The notes beneath the pieces are model-generated. The model did not search any database, was not told the DNA's origin, and saw nothing but the letters and a program-made list of their open reading frames with translations. This document shows positions 11,416 through 22,937 of a DNA stretch of 64,000 nt, piece by piece. The stretch is from Rhizophagus irregularis. Taxonomy: Eukaryota; Glomeromycota; Glomeromycetes; Glomerales; Glomeraceae. The stretch covers positions 310,001 to 374,000 of the forward strand of contig NC_089441.1 of the NCBI RefSeq assembly GCF_026210795.1. Reading direction: 5' to 3'. Every line of letters begins with the position of its first letter. Within the stretch, counting starts at the first letter, position 1. A program made the position numbers and the translations under genes.

Positions 11416-13580
11416 TCAGTGAATAATTACCTCCATAAAAATATTTATAATGTCTTTAAGTGCATTCGAAGCAGTTGGTCTATTTTTTGGTTTTTTGTCT
11501 TGACACTTCGATGCAAATTCTTTAAGTTGTTTAGGCTTATTTTCGATATAACATGAATCAATTAAATGACCAACCCCCCATATATCAACTTTCTTATTAT
11601 GTCTGCTAGTTAGTGTTTCAGGAGCATGTCCGGTTTCAGAAAAGTTTTTTAAAGGTTTTTTTACGACGCCTTTTCTTTCAGAACCAAAAGTTGCGTAATC
11701 AAAATCAATTAAAATAAATTTATCATTATGTAGAACAATATTTGGCCACCGGACGTCTCTATGCAATATTGGTTTTGGTTTAATATTATGCATTTCCTAG
11801 TTGAACATGAACATATTCTAAATGAATATTTGTTTATATAATAGCAATTGAGAATACATCACACCAAAACTCTACCTTAAGACATGTTAGAATACAAATT
11901 AATGCTCTCAATAGTTCATTGAGATCTTCGGGTTTTCGTTGTAATCCGCGTGGTTCCAAATGAACAGAATGCGAAGAGCAATGTTCCAATTTATCGGTAA
12001 ACCTAACATTATTTTGCTATATAAATTGTTAGAATGTAACTTATAAAGAGTAAGTTTATTCCACTTACAGATAAAGTTGCATAAATTTCTTTTAAATGGA
12101 CAACCGATCGTTCTTCTTTAAATATTTTCTTAACATGATACCCAAGTTCAACAATAGTTCCATTTTCTCGACGCAATGTAAGAAAATCTGGTGTATCTCT
12201 TGCGGGGCATAAATTTACTATAATAGGCAATAAACGACCTAAATAATAATACAAATCAGCGCTTTATGGAAATAATTTTAACTACAAAAGGTACTTACAA
12301 ATATTCCGAAGGAGATTCATGGCGCGAAGCCTTTCCGAAAGTTCTCTTAAATTAAAATCGCCAAGTGTTTCAGATTTAACTTCCGGACGTGTTCTCTTAT
12401 TATTTGACCAAATATTCTTTGATTCAGACTCAGTCAAAAGAACAAAAGTGACAATTTGACCAATAGCATAATACGCAAAGAGGTATGGAGCATCCCCATA
12501 GGTCCATTCTTTGAATTTATCAGTTAATTCTTTTGAAACATCTGCTGTAGAATTTTCCGCTTTTTCTTCTCCACGAAAAGGACAAATATTTCTCACTAGT
12601 ATAACCAAGTCGGGGCGATTGCGACCTGTAAATTTTTTGTCAATATACAATATATTTCTATTCTTATTCTCTAAAAACAATTAACCATTCTTAAATTTAC
12701 CTGTCGATGTTTTTTTGTTAGTATTTCGATCGAAAGCCATTGTTTCCAAACCAACAACACCTTTTCCAAGTGTTAATATCGTATTTTTAATAATATCGTC
12801 CCAAAAACCATGAAATGAGTCTTCGTTCTTTCCAACTGAAGAAGGAAAAATTAAACGTCCTATAAGTTTTGTAAATAACCCGGTACAATCCTTCTTTGTA
12901 CTTTTTTCAAAATAAGTATCTCGTTCTTCTTCAGATATACATCCATTACCCTTAGTATGCATCAGAGAAAAGTTAGCAGGAGAAAGTGGTATTTTCACAT
13001 CAGGTTTTTGATTAAGGAAATTCCTAATAGAAGTCTTATCGGGCAATTTACTAGGGGGTTTAACTAATTCTTTTACTATATCATCAGATATATCTTTTAC
13101 TTCAGTAGATGTCTCTAAAGATAATGAAATATTGTAAATTTAACGAAACAACAGATATCAAAAATCAAGCCAGGACCAATTTTGTCACTACAAATTCCTT
13201 GTTCAAGAGGCAAACCATTGGGGACACTTACCAGTGGGGACTATGAAGATATGAATGTAATTTGTCTTAGGTTTTTTATCATCATTAAAATATTCTTTAA
13301 GTACATACGCAGGTTCCATCATCGTGCCCATTTTTTTAATCTCATCTTCGGAATAAATTGTATCTTTAAAGCTCTTAAGGTCGAGTTCGACTTTCCAAAT
13401 ATCCATTTTGGTCAACCCTTGAAGTTCTTTTTCATCAAGGAGAAGTTTTTTAAAGTTTGCAACGGTCAAAACATCAGAGTTGACTCGAACACCATTGATT
13501 TCAGAGTATTTGCCAATACACATAGTGATAACTTCATTAGAAGTTCGTCCTAGTTCCAAACAGTTTAATGATAATAACAT
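11416..13580 (-). CDS. Crinkler (CRN) family protein with kinase C-terminus
   Basis: Six exons (13580-13232, 13114-12701, 12625-12299, 12238-12069, 12015-11875, 11796-11416) join in frame into 593 aa. The N-terminal ubiquitin-like CRN header begins LLSLNCLELGRTSNEV, contains MDIWKVEL and ends IHIFIVPTG at the exon 1 boundary. Exons 2-3 hold a restriction-nuclease-like region with RPDLVILV followed by RGEEK, matching a PD-(D/E)xK pattern. Exons 4-6 hold a kinase-like domain with HRDVRWPNIV as catalytic loop, IDFDYA in place of DFG, HAPE in place of APE and a late Asp-containing helix DIWGVGHL. CRNs are host-directed or self-acting effectors in oomycetes and fungi; the function of this one is unknown. 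No classical signal peptide, as usual for fungal CRNs. The last exon could instead end at a GTAATT donor near 11430. Confidence 0.88.
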
Positions 13581-14160
13581 TTTGTTTCTGTAAAAGCGAT
13601 AAGTTCTTTAGAAAAGGTTTCAAGATAATTTGAGAAAGTTTGAGAGAAGTTTAAGATATACTGTATATATACTTTATATACTTTTTCTGGATACATCGTG
13701 ACTGATATACTCTTGCATAAACTTTTGGTGGCTTGTTGTGACGTAATACAGTAAAAAATTAATAAGCATAGTAAAAAAAGTAATTTATCAGTGGTTTTAT
13801 CATTACTCATTAGATTTTTGATTCTCCGACGAATTCTCAGGGTATTTATTAAAAAAGGTGAATTACGTTACGTAATTTTTTCAGTCGTACGAATGATAAT
13901 GTGGCTTTTTGTGTGCAACACAGATCGGAAGAAAAATAAAACGTAGTAACTCTGTGCGATGTAAGATTTCTCACGTTATATGAACTCGTTTAGATGTAGC
14001 AATTAAGATACATCTAAAATAAATATTTTCGTTTACGACAATATCATTCATTCTACCTATATTTTCTTTTGTCATCTATGGTTTCATCCTACTATCACCA
14101 TTTTCTAACGCCACCTTTCTTCCTTTTATCATTATCGCAATATCTTTTTCTATATATATA
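13581..14160. other. Region upstream of the CRN gene
   Basis: AT-rich sequence that should contain the CRN promoter. An 81-residue minus-strand frame (13810-13565) overlaps the CRN start in another frame and has no recognisable feature, so I do not call it. No TATA or operator-like element stands out. Confidence 0.4.
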
Positions 14161-14720
14161 TTAAACATTTCCCGTATTTAACTTTCGTCCTATATTGAAT
14201 TCACAACCATTACAATCTTTAAGAAAAAGGGAATCAGAGATATCATTATCTTGTCCCATAACCTTACATTCAATTAAATGCTTCTCTACTTCATCATAAA
14301 CTTTACTACGAGATTTTTTATTCATGATACTATACACCATATCTTCATTCTTTTTCCACGTAATAAATTCTTTATTTTTCTCTTTTTTTGAACTTTCTGG
14401 TAACTCTTTTCTTAATACCACTTTCTTATTATTCTCTTTTCTCTGAATTATAATGTTATCTTTAACTAAACGCGTACCTTTGTTATATCTCTTACTTTTT
14501 CACTTAACATTTTATACCATATCGGCTCATATCTCATTGATACATTTCTTTGTTTAAGAAAGTGACCCCATTTCATTACTCTATCTGTAAATGGTTATAA
14601 AACTTGCTCTAAAAATAGGACACCATTGTTCCTTAAACTAATTAAAACTTTCACCCAATATTCCTTCGATACCTCGATGTTTGCCAAATTGATCGTCTCT
14701 GATTTCATGATTACATAACA
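14161..14720 (-). pseudogene. Decayed transposon coding fragment, possibly non-LTR retroelement
   Basis: Two nearby minus-strand stretches have coding-like composition but are separated by stops and frame changes. The distal one reads PFTDRVMKWGHFLKQRN then IWYKMLSEKV. The proximal one is an 86-residue Lys/Glu-rich frame with CNGCEFNIGRKL near its end. The style resembles the C-terminal part of retroelement proteins abundant in Rhizophagus, but I cannot assign a domain firmly. No intact start or end. Confidence 0.35.
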
Positions 14721-15039
14721 TCTATATTTAACGGTAAGCAGTTGCAGGCAAATTTGCCTGCAATTTTAACGAAAATTCAGTTCTCATTTAACTTTTTAAA
14801 AAATAAAGCTATTATAACAAATTTTTTTTCCCTGATAGTTTAAATGACATATTATATGATGATAATCATTATATGTTTGAAAATCAAAATTAATTAGTTA
14901 AAAGGTTAGCATTTTTAATAACAACCGCGATCTTCAAACTTTTTGCAATTAATTTCGATGCATTCATCAGGATTTAATTGTAGCTATATGGTATCATAAT
15001 ACAATATGTAGAATTAGTCATGAAGAGCAACATTTATTA

Positions 15040-15334
15040 TTTGAGCTTTTGAAATTATATGTAAATATTATATTAATATAATAAATTACTTACTATCTAA
15101 AATATTTGAATAATTTTTAAATAAAGAATTTAGTTAGTCTAAATTATATGTAAATATGATATAAATATAATAGAATTAAATAAATAACTTACTCTCTATA
15201 TTATTGAATGAATAATTTTTAAATAAAGAATTTAGTTAGTTTAAATTATATGTAAATATTATATAAATATAATAGAATTAGTAAATATCTAATTCATTCT
15301 ATGTACTTTTGCCTTCTTCATTACTTTGAGCCAT
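15040..15334 (-). pseudogene. Truncated paralog of the microexon gene: first exon plus two array units
   Basis: The 22-nt exon 15334-15313 (encodes MAQSNEE plus one base) has the same length and phase as exon 1 of the 31.8-37.9 kb gene. Its donor is GC instead of GT. It is followed leftwards by units of the same tandem repeat, with acceptor-NNN-donor junctions at 15193-15195 (AGA) and 15094-15096 (ATA), each with TAG before and GTAAGT after. A third unit near 15290 is degenerate. Homology stops near 15040 and no kinase exons follow, so the locus is a 5' remnant. Confidence 0.7.
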
Positions 15335-15429
15335 TATTACTGAACAATTATATTCGAACTCTTCCTAAAAACAACAGGGTAAATATATGTTACTTTTTAT
15401 TATACGCCATTATTAGAGTGTAATATGCA

Positions 15430-16478
15430 AAATGCAGATGATTGTAACCAGATTTTCTTGTAAAATGAAAAAGCAGTTTAAAAACTTCCCTTTAAAGAAT
15501 CACGCCATTTAAAGATTAAAATTCCCTTTGAAAAGGGCTGACTATAAAAATTCTTACTAGTTATAAAGTTGCACCTTTTTTTTTTTATTCTGTAATTATC
15601 GATTTTTTTTCCGAAAAATTATGCGATCATGTAATCGCTGATCTTTTTTTTTATAATGCCAGCAGGATTATGTGACACCTTAAAATCATCTACTGGCATT
15701 ATGCGTTTCCGATCAGAATTAAGATGCGTAGTAAATTTGCGCCGATCACTTGTTACCACTTTATGTATTGCTCGATTTACACAATTATTTATTCTTTTAT
15801 GAGCCATAAAAATTCTTTTTTTGGGAAGAAATATGCGGAGACATCAAAATCAGCCAGATTATGGATACATGTTAGGATAGCACGCCTTCTTATTTTTCTT
15901 TTAATAGATGATAGTAAGTACAGAGTACTTTTATAAATTCTGTAATCGTCAAACATAAAGATTGTATATTAAATAAATAATCGTTATATTAGAATATAAC
16001 TATAAAAATATATATATAATATACGAATTACGGATAAAGGTTGCATGGTTAAAAAGGTACTAAAAACTTTACAGAAAATCGATAGATTATAATCAGAAAC
16101 CCTATTAATTTAATAGAAAAAGTCTCTAATTTCATACAATTTTTTAAATTTCTGTAATAATAGTATAATACTGTCCATAGGTTATCATAAAGTTGTCGAA
16201 ATTATGATCTCATCAATGATTAATAGATAAATAAACTTATAAACCTATTTATTCTTGGAGCTGCGTTCTGTTACCGTTTACTCAGATATACACGGAACTA
16301 ATCCATGCTCCACTAGTCCACTGTCACACCTCTAATAAAAATTTATAATAATTTCAAAATCTATAAAACGACCATATTTCATGATCATAAAATTTGTTAT
16401 GATTATAAATCACAATAATGTTATGTGACTTCAAACTTAATAATTTTAATAAATGACAATAATAAAAATGAAAATCTC
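15430..16478. repeat. Copy B of the dispersed 1.05 kb unit (uninterrupted)
   Basis: Contiguous counterpart of copy A. It lies immediately upstream of the 15334-15313 first exon and includes its presumed promoter. The GCAAAATGCAGATG string near its start recurs upstream of the exon 1 homolog at 37.9 kb (38030-38075), supporting shared ancestry of the three 5' regions. No open frame of its own is credible. Confidence 0.9.
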
Positions 16479-17449
16479 AGACTATTTTTCATGGATCTTC
16501 TATGGAATTCATAAAAATTTCATGGAATATAGCAAAAAAAAAAAATTATTTCCGTTGGCGCGGCAATAAGTTTTATGGAGAGTTGGGAATAATAGGGTTT
16601 CCCTTCCCATGAAATAAATAATACTAATTCCCTGGAGCGTGTCAATCATTATTTTAACTATCTATATGAGACCGGAAATATAAAGTAAGCGAAGATTCCC
16701 GGTCATTTATAACGCTCGCAATTTTCAAAAATTAGTATGAAGGTAATCATGAGTACTTAGTGCGACAAGGAATTATTATATTTATAACTGCACAATTAAA
16801 ATTTCAGATTTTTGTGGTTTATAGGTCATTACAAGACTTTTTTTTGGTGACATGCTTTGTTTATTAATTATTTAATATATATGAGTCCAACGAAAATAGA
16901 TTGCCCCCTACTTAAATTCGCTACGCTTTTCGCCAATATTGTGGCTTAAGTCCATTGTTCTATCTTCTATTTAACTACTAAGATAGATATTATGTGTATG
17001 TAAAAAATTTAATTCGTGATCCACGAGTAAACTGCAAACGATCTGCAGAAAATGGGCGGCGTTAAATAAAAGAAGTTATTGAAAAAATTATTGTAAAAAA
17101 CAAACTATTTGAAACTTTGGGATAAATATTATTAAAATATGTTGGTGTTGAATGGGTTTACATAAAGAGCACTATTTAGGAAATGAAAATCGGGTATCAG
17201 AAAAAAATTTACTAATGATCGACATAAATTTGCACCGAAATCATATAAATTTGACTCACGAGTTAATCTTAATAAAAAAAAATTTTTTTTTTAATTTTTA
17301 TTACTCTTTTATGATTTTTACGTTCTTTTATCTAATCCTATCTAGATTTCTTATTGATTAAGATATTTGATTTGAAATGTAAATTCACTATTTTTTTTTC
17401 TTTTTCGTTCTTTTATATGACTTCATGAATTCGTTTATTCTTTTAGTTA
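16479..17449. other. AT-rich stretch without recognised gene
   Basis: No supported gene. A short GC-richer patch near 16905-16975 may be a fragment of a dispersed repeat. The two small plus-strand open frames around 17150-17360 and 17470-17717 are Phe/Ile-rich and look like chance frames. Confidence 0.4.
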
Positions 17450-18840
17450 CCATCTAAATTCTCTCATTTTGGGAATTATTTGTTGTTATACGCTTCTTTT
17501 CTTTAATATACTTGTTGAAGAAAGTAATGATAGTGAAATGTTAATTGCGCTATCTTTCGGGGATTCTTTATTTTCATCTACAACGCAATCATCTTTTGTG
17601 ATGATGACATCTATTACTGTCTTGTTTGTATCACCTGATGATTTAATCAAAGAATCCAATAATGATTTTGTATTGTTCGTTGTGTTACCTTTTATCTCTT
17701 CTTTATTATTATCTTAATTATTAATAATTTTAGATAATTCTCTAACTTTCCAGATGTGCTCTACGTATTCTTCTATTATCAATCCTAATGAATTTTACAT
17801 ACATTACATCGTATTTTTTCGAGTATATAGTAAAGACGACATGATATAATAAGTAAGGTATTATTAATTATGTACAGCCAGTACAGGTGCGATGGGTCAT
17901 GGGTACGACGGCAATCGTACCGAAATACCATAGGAATTACAATATCACATGAAAAAAATATTTTAGGTATTATATTTTATTAGGTGCGTGATTTCGTACC
18001 GTACCTATAAGTTTAGTTGTACTATTTATACAATATATATCTTCCAATAAAATTGGCAAATGGAGAAAGCATACCGGTTAAAGTTTCATACCTAAAAAAC
18101 AATAAAGTACAATACTGTAACAAATACGCAAAAACATACCGTAACCAAACGATAACACCTATTTTTTCATAATACTGATTCGCAAATCTCGTTCCTTTTT
18201 GTTTTCTAATTATTATACTTCCTTAATTGTTCGTCTTTGTGGTAAAATCCATTCGCTTTTATATCATCTACCTACAATACACAAAAAAAAAAATTTTTAT
18301 ACTATTTATCTGCTGCTTACCATTTAGTATTTAAATAATTTCTTAATTTTGATCCTTTTTTACCTGTCCATTTCTACTCTTTTGTATATCATAAAAACAT
18401 GACATCACACGTTTTTGTTTTCCAGAAAATTATTAATATCTCGGATCTTTCGTTGCCTGATACGCAATCGAATCTCTCATTTGTGTTTCGTTCTGAATAT
18501 TGACCTCTTGATCTTCGCCCAGTAAATCTGTTACGTAATTGGCCGACATTATGGGCTCTTTAACTGAATTATAGGAATTTGGCCGGCGCTAAGAAAATTC
18601 AACATGTGACATTTAATATAGGATTTTAAGGCGATACTAGACTGGTCCTTTGATCTGATTTCTTGTCAATTTTTCTATACTTTCTTTATTTCTTCTTATT
18701 TTATCGTTTTCTGCAAAATGATTTGTTACTTCTTCTTGATCATACTTTCCTTTTTTTCTTCGTGTTGCTTGATCCTTTAATACGACTGTTGCAACCAATT
18801 CGAAGGTCAAAATATCGTTATAACTATATACCATTTTTTC
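17450..18840 (-). pseudogene. Scattered minus-strand coding remnants, unidentified
   Basis: Three minus-strand stretches have hydrophilic, coding-like composition. 18834-18637 gives a 65-residue frame with ATRRKKGKYDQEEV and RRNKESIEKL. About 18552-18435 gives SANYVTDLLGEDQEVN ending in a stop. About 17715-17450 is an open run rich in Asn, Asp, Ser and Lys. They could be exons of one decayed gene or gag-like protein. Splice links could not be established and no known domain is visible. Confidence 0.3.
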
Positions 18841-20940
18841 ATAACTTTTTTGCTAAAAGTTCTAGTGTTTCAGGGTTTAAACGAAAAAAACATTGCGGAT
18901 TTGCAGTTTTTCCAATAACACTGTCGTGAACGTTTTCTTAAAAATAATTTTTCAATAAAAAAGGTCGGTTCGAAACTTACCCACTTTTGAGTGCCCAAGT
19001 GGATCCTCCAGAGTCCAGAGTAAATGAGAGTTAATTTTTACAAAAGTTTATTGTCAACAAAATGTTAGTAGCATAATCAACTTCAAACTTAACGTTAAAG
19101 GAAAAGAAAGAAAACAGCGTTAAATAAAGAAATAAAAAAAAAAAAAAATTTAACATTAAAGAGTCAGTTTTATAAATAGAATAAAAGTGAACGTTTCTAA
19201 AATTCATATCAAGAAAGTTGATTATATTATCACAATGAACGAAATGTGTTTTTTGAAAAAGTATTTTTAAAAATTACGTAAAAAACGTAAAAAGAATTTC
19301 TAATATGAAACGATTTCAAAATGTCCACATATATTCCATGTAAATGGTAAATATGAACATTTCAACTTTTATGGTTTAAATGAAAATATGACAATAACAA
19401 AAATGGTAAATATTTGTTACATTTTGTAAATGATTATAAAATGGGGGGGAGGGAGAACAAAGTTTCATGACAAACGATCTTCAAAATTACTGCTGTATCA
19501 CGATTAATGACAAAAATATATTAACAATCAATAAAATAATATATAAATTTTTAAAAAACTTTCTAAATAAAGAAATTTTTATATCATTGTTCAGTATCTT
19601 TTATTATTTATTTATTTATTTATTTTTAAATATTATTAAACGATACATTATATCATTATATATTAAATGTTTAATTGTATTTACAGATTCGTCTTTTACA
19701 TTTTTTACGTTCATTTTTTTCTTTTTGACGTTATTAACCGTTATTTCCCTTTTTAAAATATAATTAATTGTTTATTAGTAAGCTTTTTTACTCGTAATTT
19801 TTTAAAATCATTGTCTCCAAAAATGGTGGTGGTTATGATGGTTGTTATTCCTATATACGTGGTTATTCCTATATATGAAAATGATAAATCGATCGTCAAC
19901 GTTTCATAATTTCGCTCCATCCCGCAATTTTTTAAAAAAAATTTTCTAATAAAATTTTAAAACCAGCTTAAAATTTTAACCCTTTTTGTTAAAAATTTTT
20001 TTTTGGTTAAAATTGAATATAATAAAATTCCTAGTTCTGGGGTTAAAATTGTTAATACATAAGAATATTAAGAATATCGTATGTTTCCTAAATAATTTTT
20101 TTAATAAATTTTCTATTTAAAATTATTTAAAATTTAGTAATAATGTAAAAAATAACACATGCTTCAATACATTATAAATATTTTTAGGTTATAACCATAA
20201 TATCGATTTCTTTTTATCGATAACAAGATAATTTAAAAAATTATTATTAATTTAATATTATTCACTATTTTCAAAGAAACTATGTTCTTTATTTTCAAAG
20301 AAAATCTGTTCTTTAAGAACCGAAAATCGAAATAATAATAAATAATGATAAATATTCCAAAAATGTGTTATGTTGACATTTTTTTATTACTTCTATTTTT
20401 ATACCTTTTTTTTCTCAAATATTAATTCAAGATTTCTTGTTTCGAGAATTTCCAAAATTTTTTTTATTAACAAATTATTTTTATCAAAGTCGTGTATCAT
20501 ACATGTAGTTTAATCGTTAAATACCTAAAATCGGTTATTACATTATTAAACTTTAATAATATTTTGAGGATAAAAATCCCTGGATAAATCCGTCAATGTA
20601 ACGTGACACCATGCGTTTTATTTAATATTATTCTTTTTATCCCCGGATTGTCCTACATTACAAATTACATAAAGACTAAATTTCGTGGATCCTTGTATTT
20701 TAATTATTATCAATTAGGTTTCGTATAATTTTTTTTGGAGATAATTTAAGTTCTAAAAATAAATTTCATATAGTTTTAAACCAAGAATATGAATATTATT
20801 TCCAAAAAATTTTTGACAACAATTAAATTTCCAGCTAAGTCAATTTTTTATGATTTTTATAAGATTGAATATTTTAAAAAAAAGGTATAAATAGGATAGC
20901 CATGACTTTCAAAATTAAAACCAGAAAAAAAAAATATTTT
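18841..20940. other. Long AT-rich intergenic region
   Basis: No gene is supported. Homopolymer A/T runs, an (ATTT)n stretch near 19605-19625 and small inverted motifs around 20568-20650 (GGATAAAAATCC and TTTATCC-containing) are visible. The 98-residue plus-strand frame at 19467-19763 is Phe/Ile/Leu-rich and looks spurious. Confidence 0.5.
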
Positions 20941-20970
20941 CCAAAAAAAAAAAGATATCTTATATTTTTT

Positions 20971-21026
20971 GACGTTTGATACGTCTTAATATTCTTTCAT
21001 TTTTTTTTTCTGGCGTTTGATACGTC
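20971..21026 (+). promoter_or_regulatory. Paired 15-bp palindromic motif upstream of the secreted protein gene
   Basis: GACGTTTGATACGTC at 20971-20985 and GGCGTTTGATACGTC at 21012-21026 form a direct repeat 41 bp apart. The first is a perfect inverted repeat, GACGT-N5-ACGTC. They lie about 167 and 126 bp before the ATG at 21138. The half-sites resemble bZIP/CRE-type half-sites; a role in controlling this gene is inference. The sequence next to the ATG is A-rich (CAATAAAAAAAACTTTT). Confidence 0.55.
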
Positions 21027-21137
21027 TTATCATATTATTTATTGGAAATCAAAAAAATTTCAAAAAAACCAAAAAAAAAAATTTGCATTTTCCCATTCTT
21101 TCATATCGCACCTAAACAATAAAAAAAACTTTTAATC

Positions 21138-22490
21138 ATGTCCAAATCAAAATCCATCCTAAGTTTAATTTTATTATTATTCTTGTTTCTTGAAATCGTT
21201 TACTCTTCAACTTTTAATATCGTTACGGATAAAAAAGAATTCAAACCATCAACCGAACTTTATGGTGTTTTCAGTCAAAGAGAAAAAGATCTTGAACTTG
21301 GAGGTTACCATAAAGCAGAAATTTATTTTAAAACTACCGTACCCTCAATAAATCCCGATCAAAGTGGCGTAAAAAGTGTCGATTGTAGCGATGGTAATAA
21401 GATTACTCTTAACCTAGATGACGGAAATGCTATCAAGAACGTTAATAATTGGCCAAATACCGTAATGTTAATGGTTTCCCATAAGTGGGACTGTTTTAAA
21501 AAGAATGAGACCCAATTTTTTTTGACAAAAAATAAATCTATCGATATACCTAATAAAAAAGTAACCTTTACTACGGAAAGTTGCGATGTTTCTGATTGGG
21601 CTAAAAATTTTGCCATTGACCTTACCTGGGTGGAAAGAAAAAGAAGTAGTAGACGTAATAGTATTAACAAAAGAATCCCACTTCCAACAATTGATAAAAG
21701 TGGTACATTGAATTTAAACGTTTTATTCGATGAAACAACAGGAAAATCATCAAAACCCAACCTTTCACTTTTTTCCAATTCCGATATTTCTGTATTATGT
21801 ACAGATTGTTTTATGAAAGGTGAAGCCACAATTTCTGCTAAATTTGCTGGTAGTTTTTCTCTTTCCGGTGTAAAATTAGATGAAGCTACAGTTTCATTAA
21901 GTGGAAGTGCCTTAATGAATCTTGATCTTTTAGTAAATGGTACTATTGCAAGTACATTTAATTTTGATACCGAACTTATTTCTGTACCTTTACCCGGTTT
22001 TCCTGGTATACCAGGAATTTTCAGTCTTGGTCCTTCAATAGATCTTGTTGTTGCATCTAAAGTAGCTGCAAATATAACAGGTTCTCTTAGTTTTGGTGGT
22101 GATGTTGGTTTGCCAAGTTTTAACGCTAATGCTTCTTTTGTTGATATAACTAAACCAACATTTATACAATCAGGTTTTGTACCTGAATCAAATTTACATA
22201 AACCAAAATTTGGTATTTCTTCTGCTTCCGTTGATATTAATGGTTCAATTAAACCACAATTAGCTTTTGGTGTTGATGTACTTAAAGGAAAATTTGAAAA
22301 GAAAGTTGGTTTTCAAATCGTTGGTTCTCTTGATAATAATATTTCTTTTGGTAACAAAGCTGCTTGTACAAGAAAAACCCAACCCCGTCTTAAAACTGAT
22401 ATTAATGGTAATTTAGGTTTTTTTGTTAATGAAAAAGGTTTCCCTGTTGTGAATTTCCCTACCATAAATTTAATAGATAAATGTTTATAA
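21138..22490 (+). CDS. Secreted protein of unknown function, DUF7223-like
   Basis: Single-exon gene of 450 aa with a clear hydrophobic signal peptide (about residues 5-22, SILSLILLLFLFLEIVYS). The mature part is rich in Ser, Asn, Gly and Val, consistent with beta-sheet structure. It has many N-glycosylation sequons and Cys pairs such as the CTDC of VLCTDCFMKGEATIS, and a PLPGFPGIPGIFSLGPSID segment. This resembles fungal extracellular proteins with DUF7029/DUF7223-type regions, recognised by pattern only. There is no C-terminal hydrophobic tail, so a GPI anchor is unlikely. Base composition is more GC-balanced than the flanks, supporting a real gene. The start is the only Met ahead of the signal sequence. 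It may act in the cell wall or at the host interface. Confidence 0.88.
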   Translation: MSKSKSILSLILLLFLFLEIVYSSTFNIVTDKKEFKPSTELYGVFSQREKDLELGGYHKAEIYFKTTVPSINPDQSGVKSVDCSDGNKITLNLDDGNAIKNVNNWPNTVMLMVSHKWDCFKKNETQFFLTKNKSIDIPNKKVTFTTESCDVSDWAKNFAIDLTWVERKRSSRRNSINKRIPLPTIDKSGTLNLNVLFDETTGKSSKPNLSLFSNSDISVLCTDCFMKGEATISAKFAGSFSLSGVKLDEATVSLSGSALMNLDLLVNGTIASTFNFDTELISVPLPGFPGIPGIFSLGPSIDLVVASKVAANITGSLSFGGDVGLPSFNANASFVDITKPTFIQSGFVPESNLHKPKFGISSASVDINGSIKPQLAFGVDVLKGKFEKKVGFQIVGSLDNNISFGNKAACTRKTQPRLKTDINGNLGFFVNEKGFPVVNFPTINLIDKCL

Positions 22491-22937
22491 TAATAATTAT
22501 TTTATAATATAGTATACTTTATTTACGCTCTCTTTTTTTTATAAAGTAGTGGTAGTAACATTTCCTACTGGATAGGCGATGAAACTCAAAATGAAAAATT
22601 ATACTAAAAATACTTAATATTAGTCCTTTTTAAAAAAAATAAATAAGAAAAATAATTAAATTATAATAAGATCTTTAAAAAATTGTAATTTCACAGTCCT
22701 ACAATAAATAAATAATTCAATAAAATAATTAAATAATAATTAAGATCTTTAAAATTATTACAGTATTTCAATAAAAAAATTTCATCAAATTTTTTAATAA
22801 TCTTATTTTTTTTTTGGTAAAATAATTAAAAAAAATTTTATTTATATAAATAGAAATTTTAATTAAACACGACAGCACTTCGGATTTCGGAAGCTACAAA
22901 AATGTTTGTTGCATTCGCCGATCATAGGCGCCCTGCG
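22491..22937. other. 3' flank of the secreted protein gene
   Basis: AT-rich; no gene. The tandem TAATAATTATTT near the stop may contribute to 3'-end formation. The segment ends at the duplication GCCCTGCG that marks the next transposon. Confidence 0.4.

Noticed and set aside
21359-21829. 156-residue minus-strand frame inside the secreted protein gene
   Set aside because: Shadow of the plus-strand 450-aa gene, which has a signal peptide, coding-like composition and full-length continuity.
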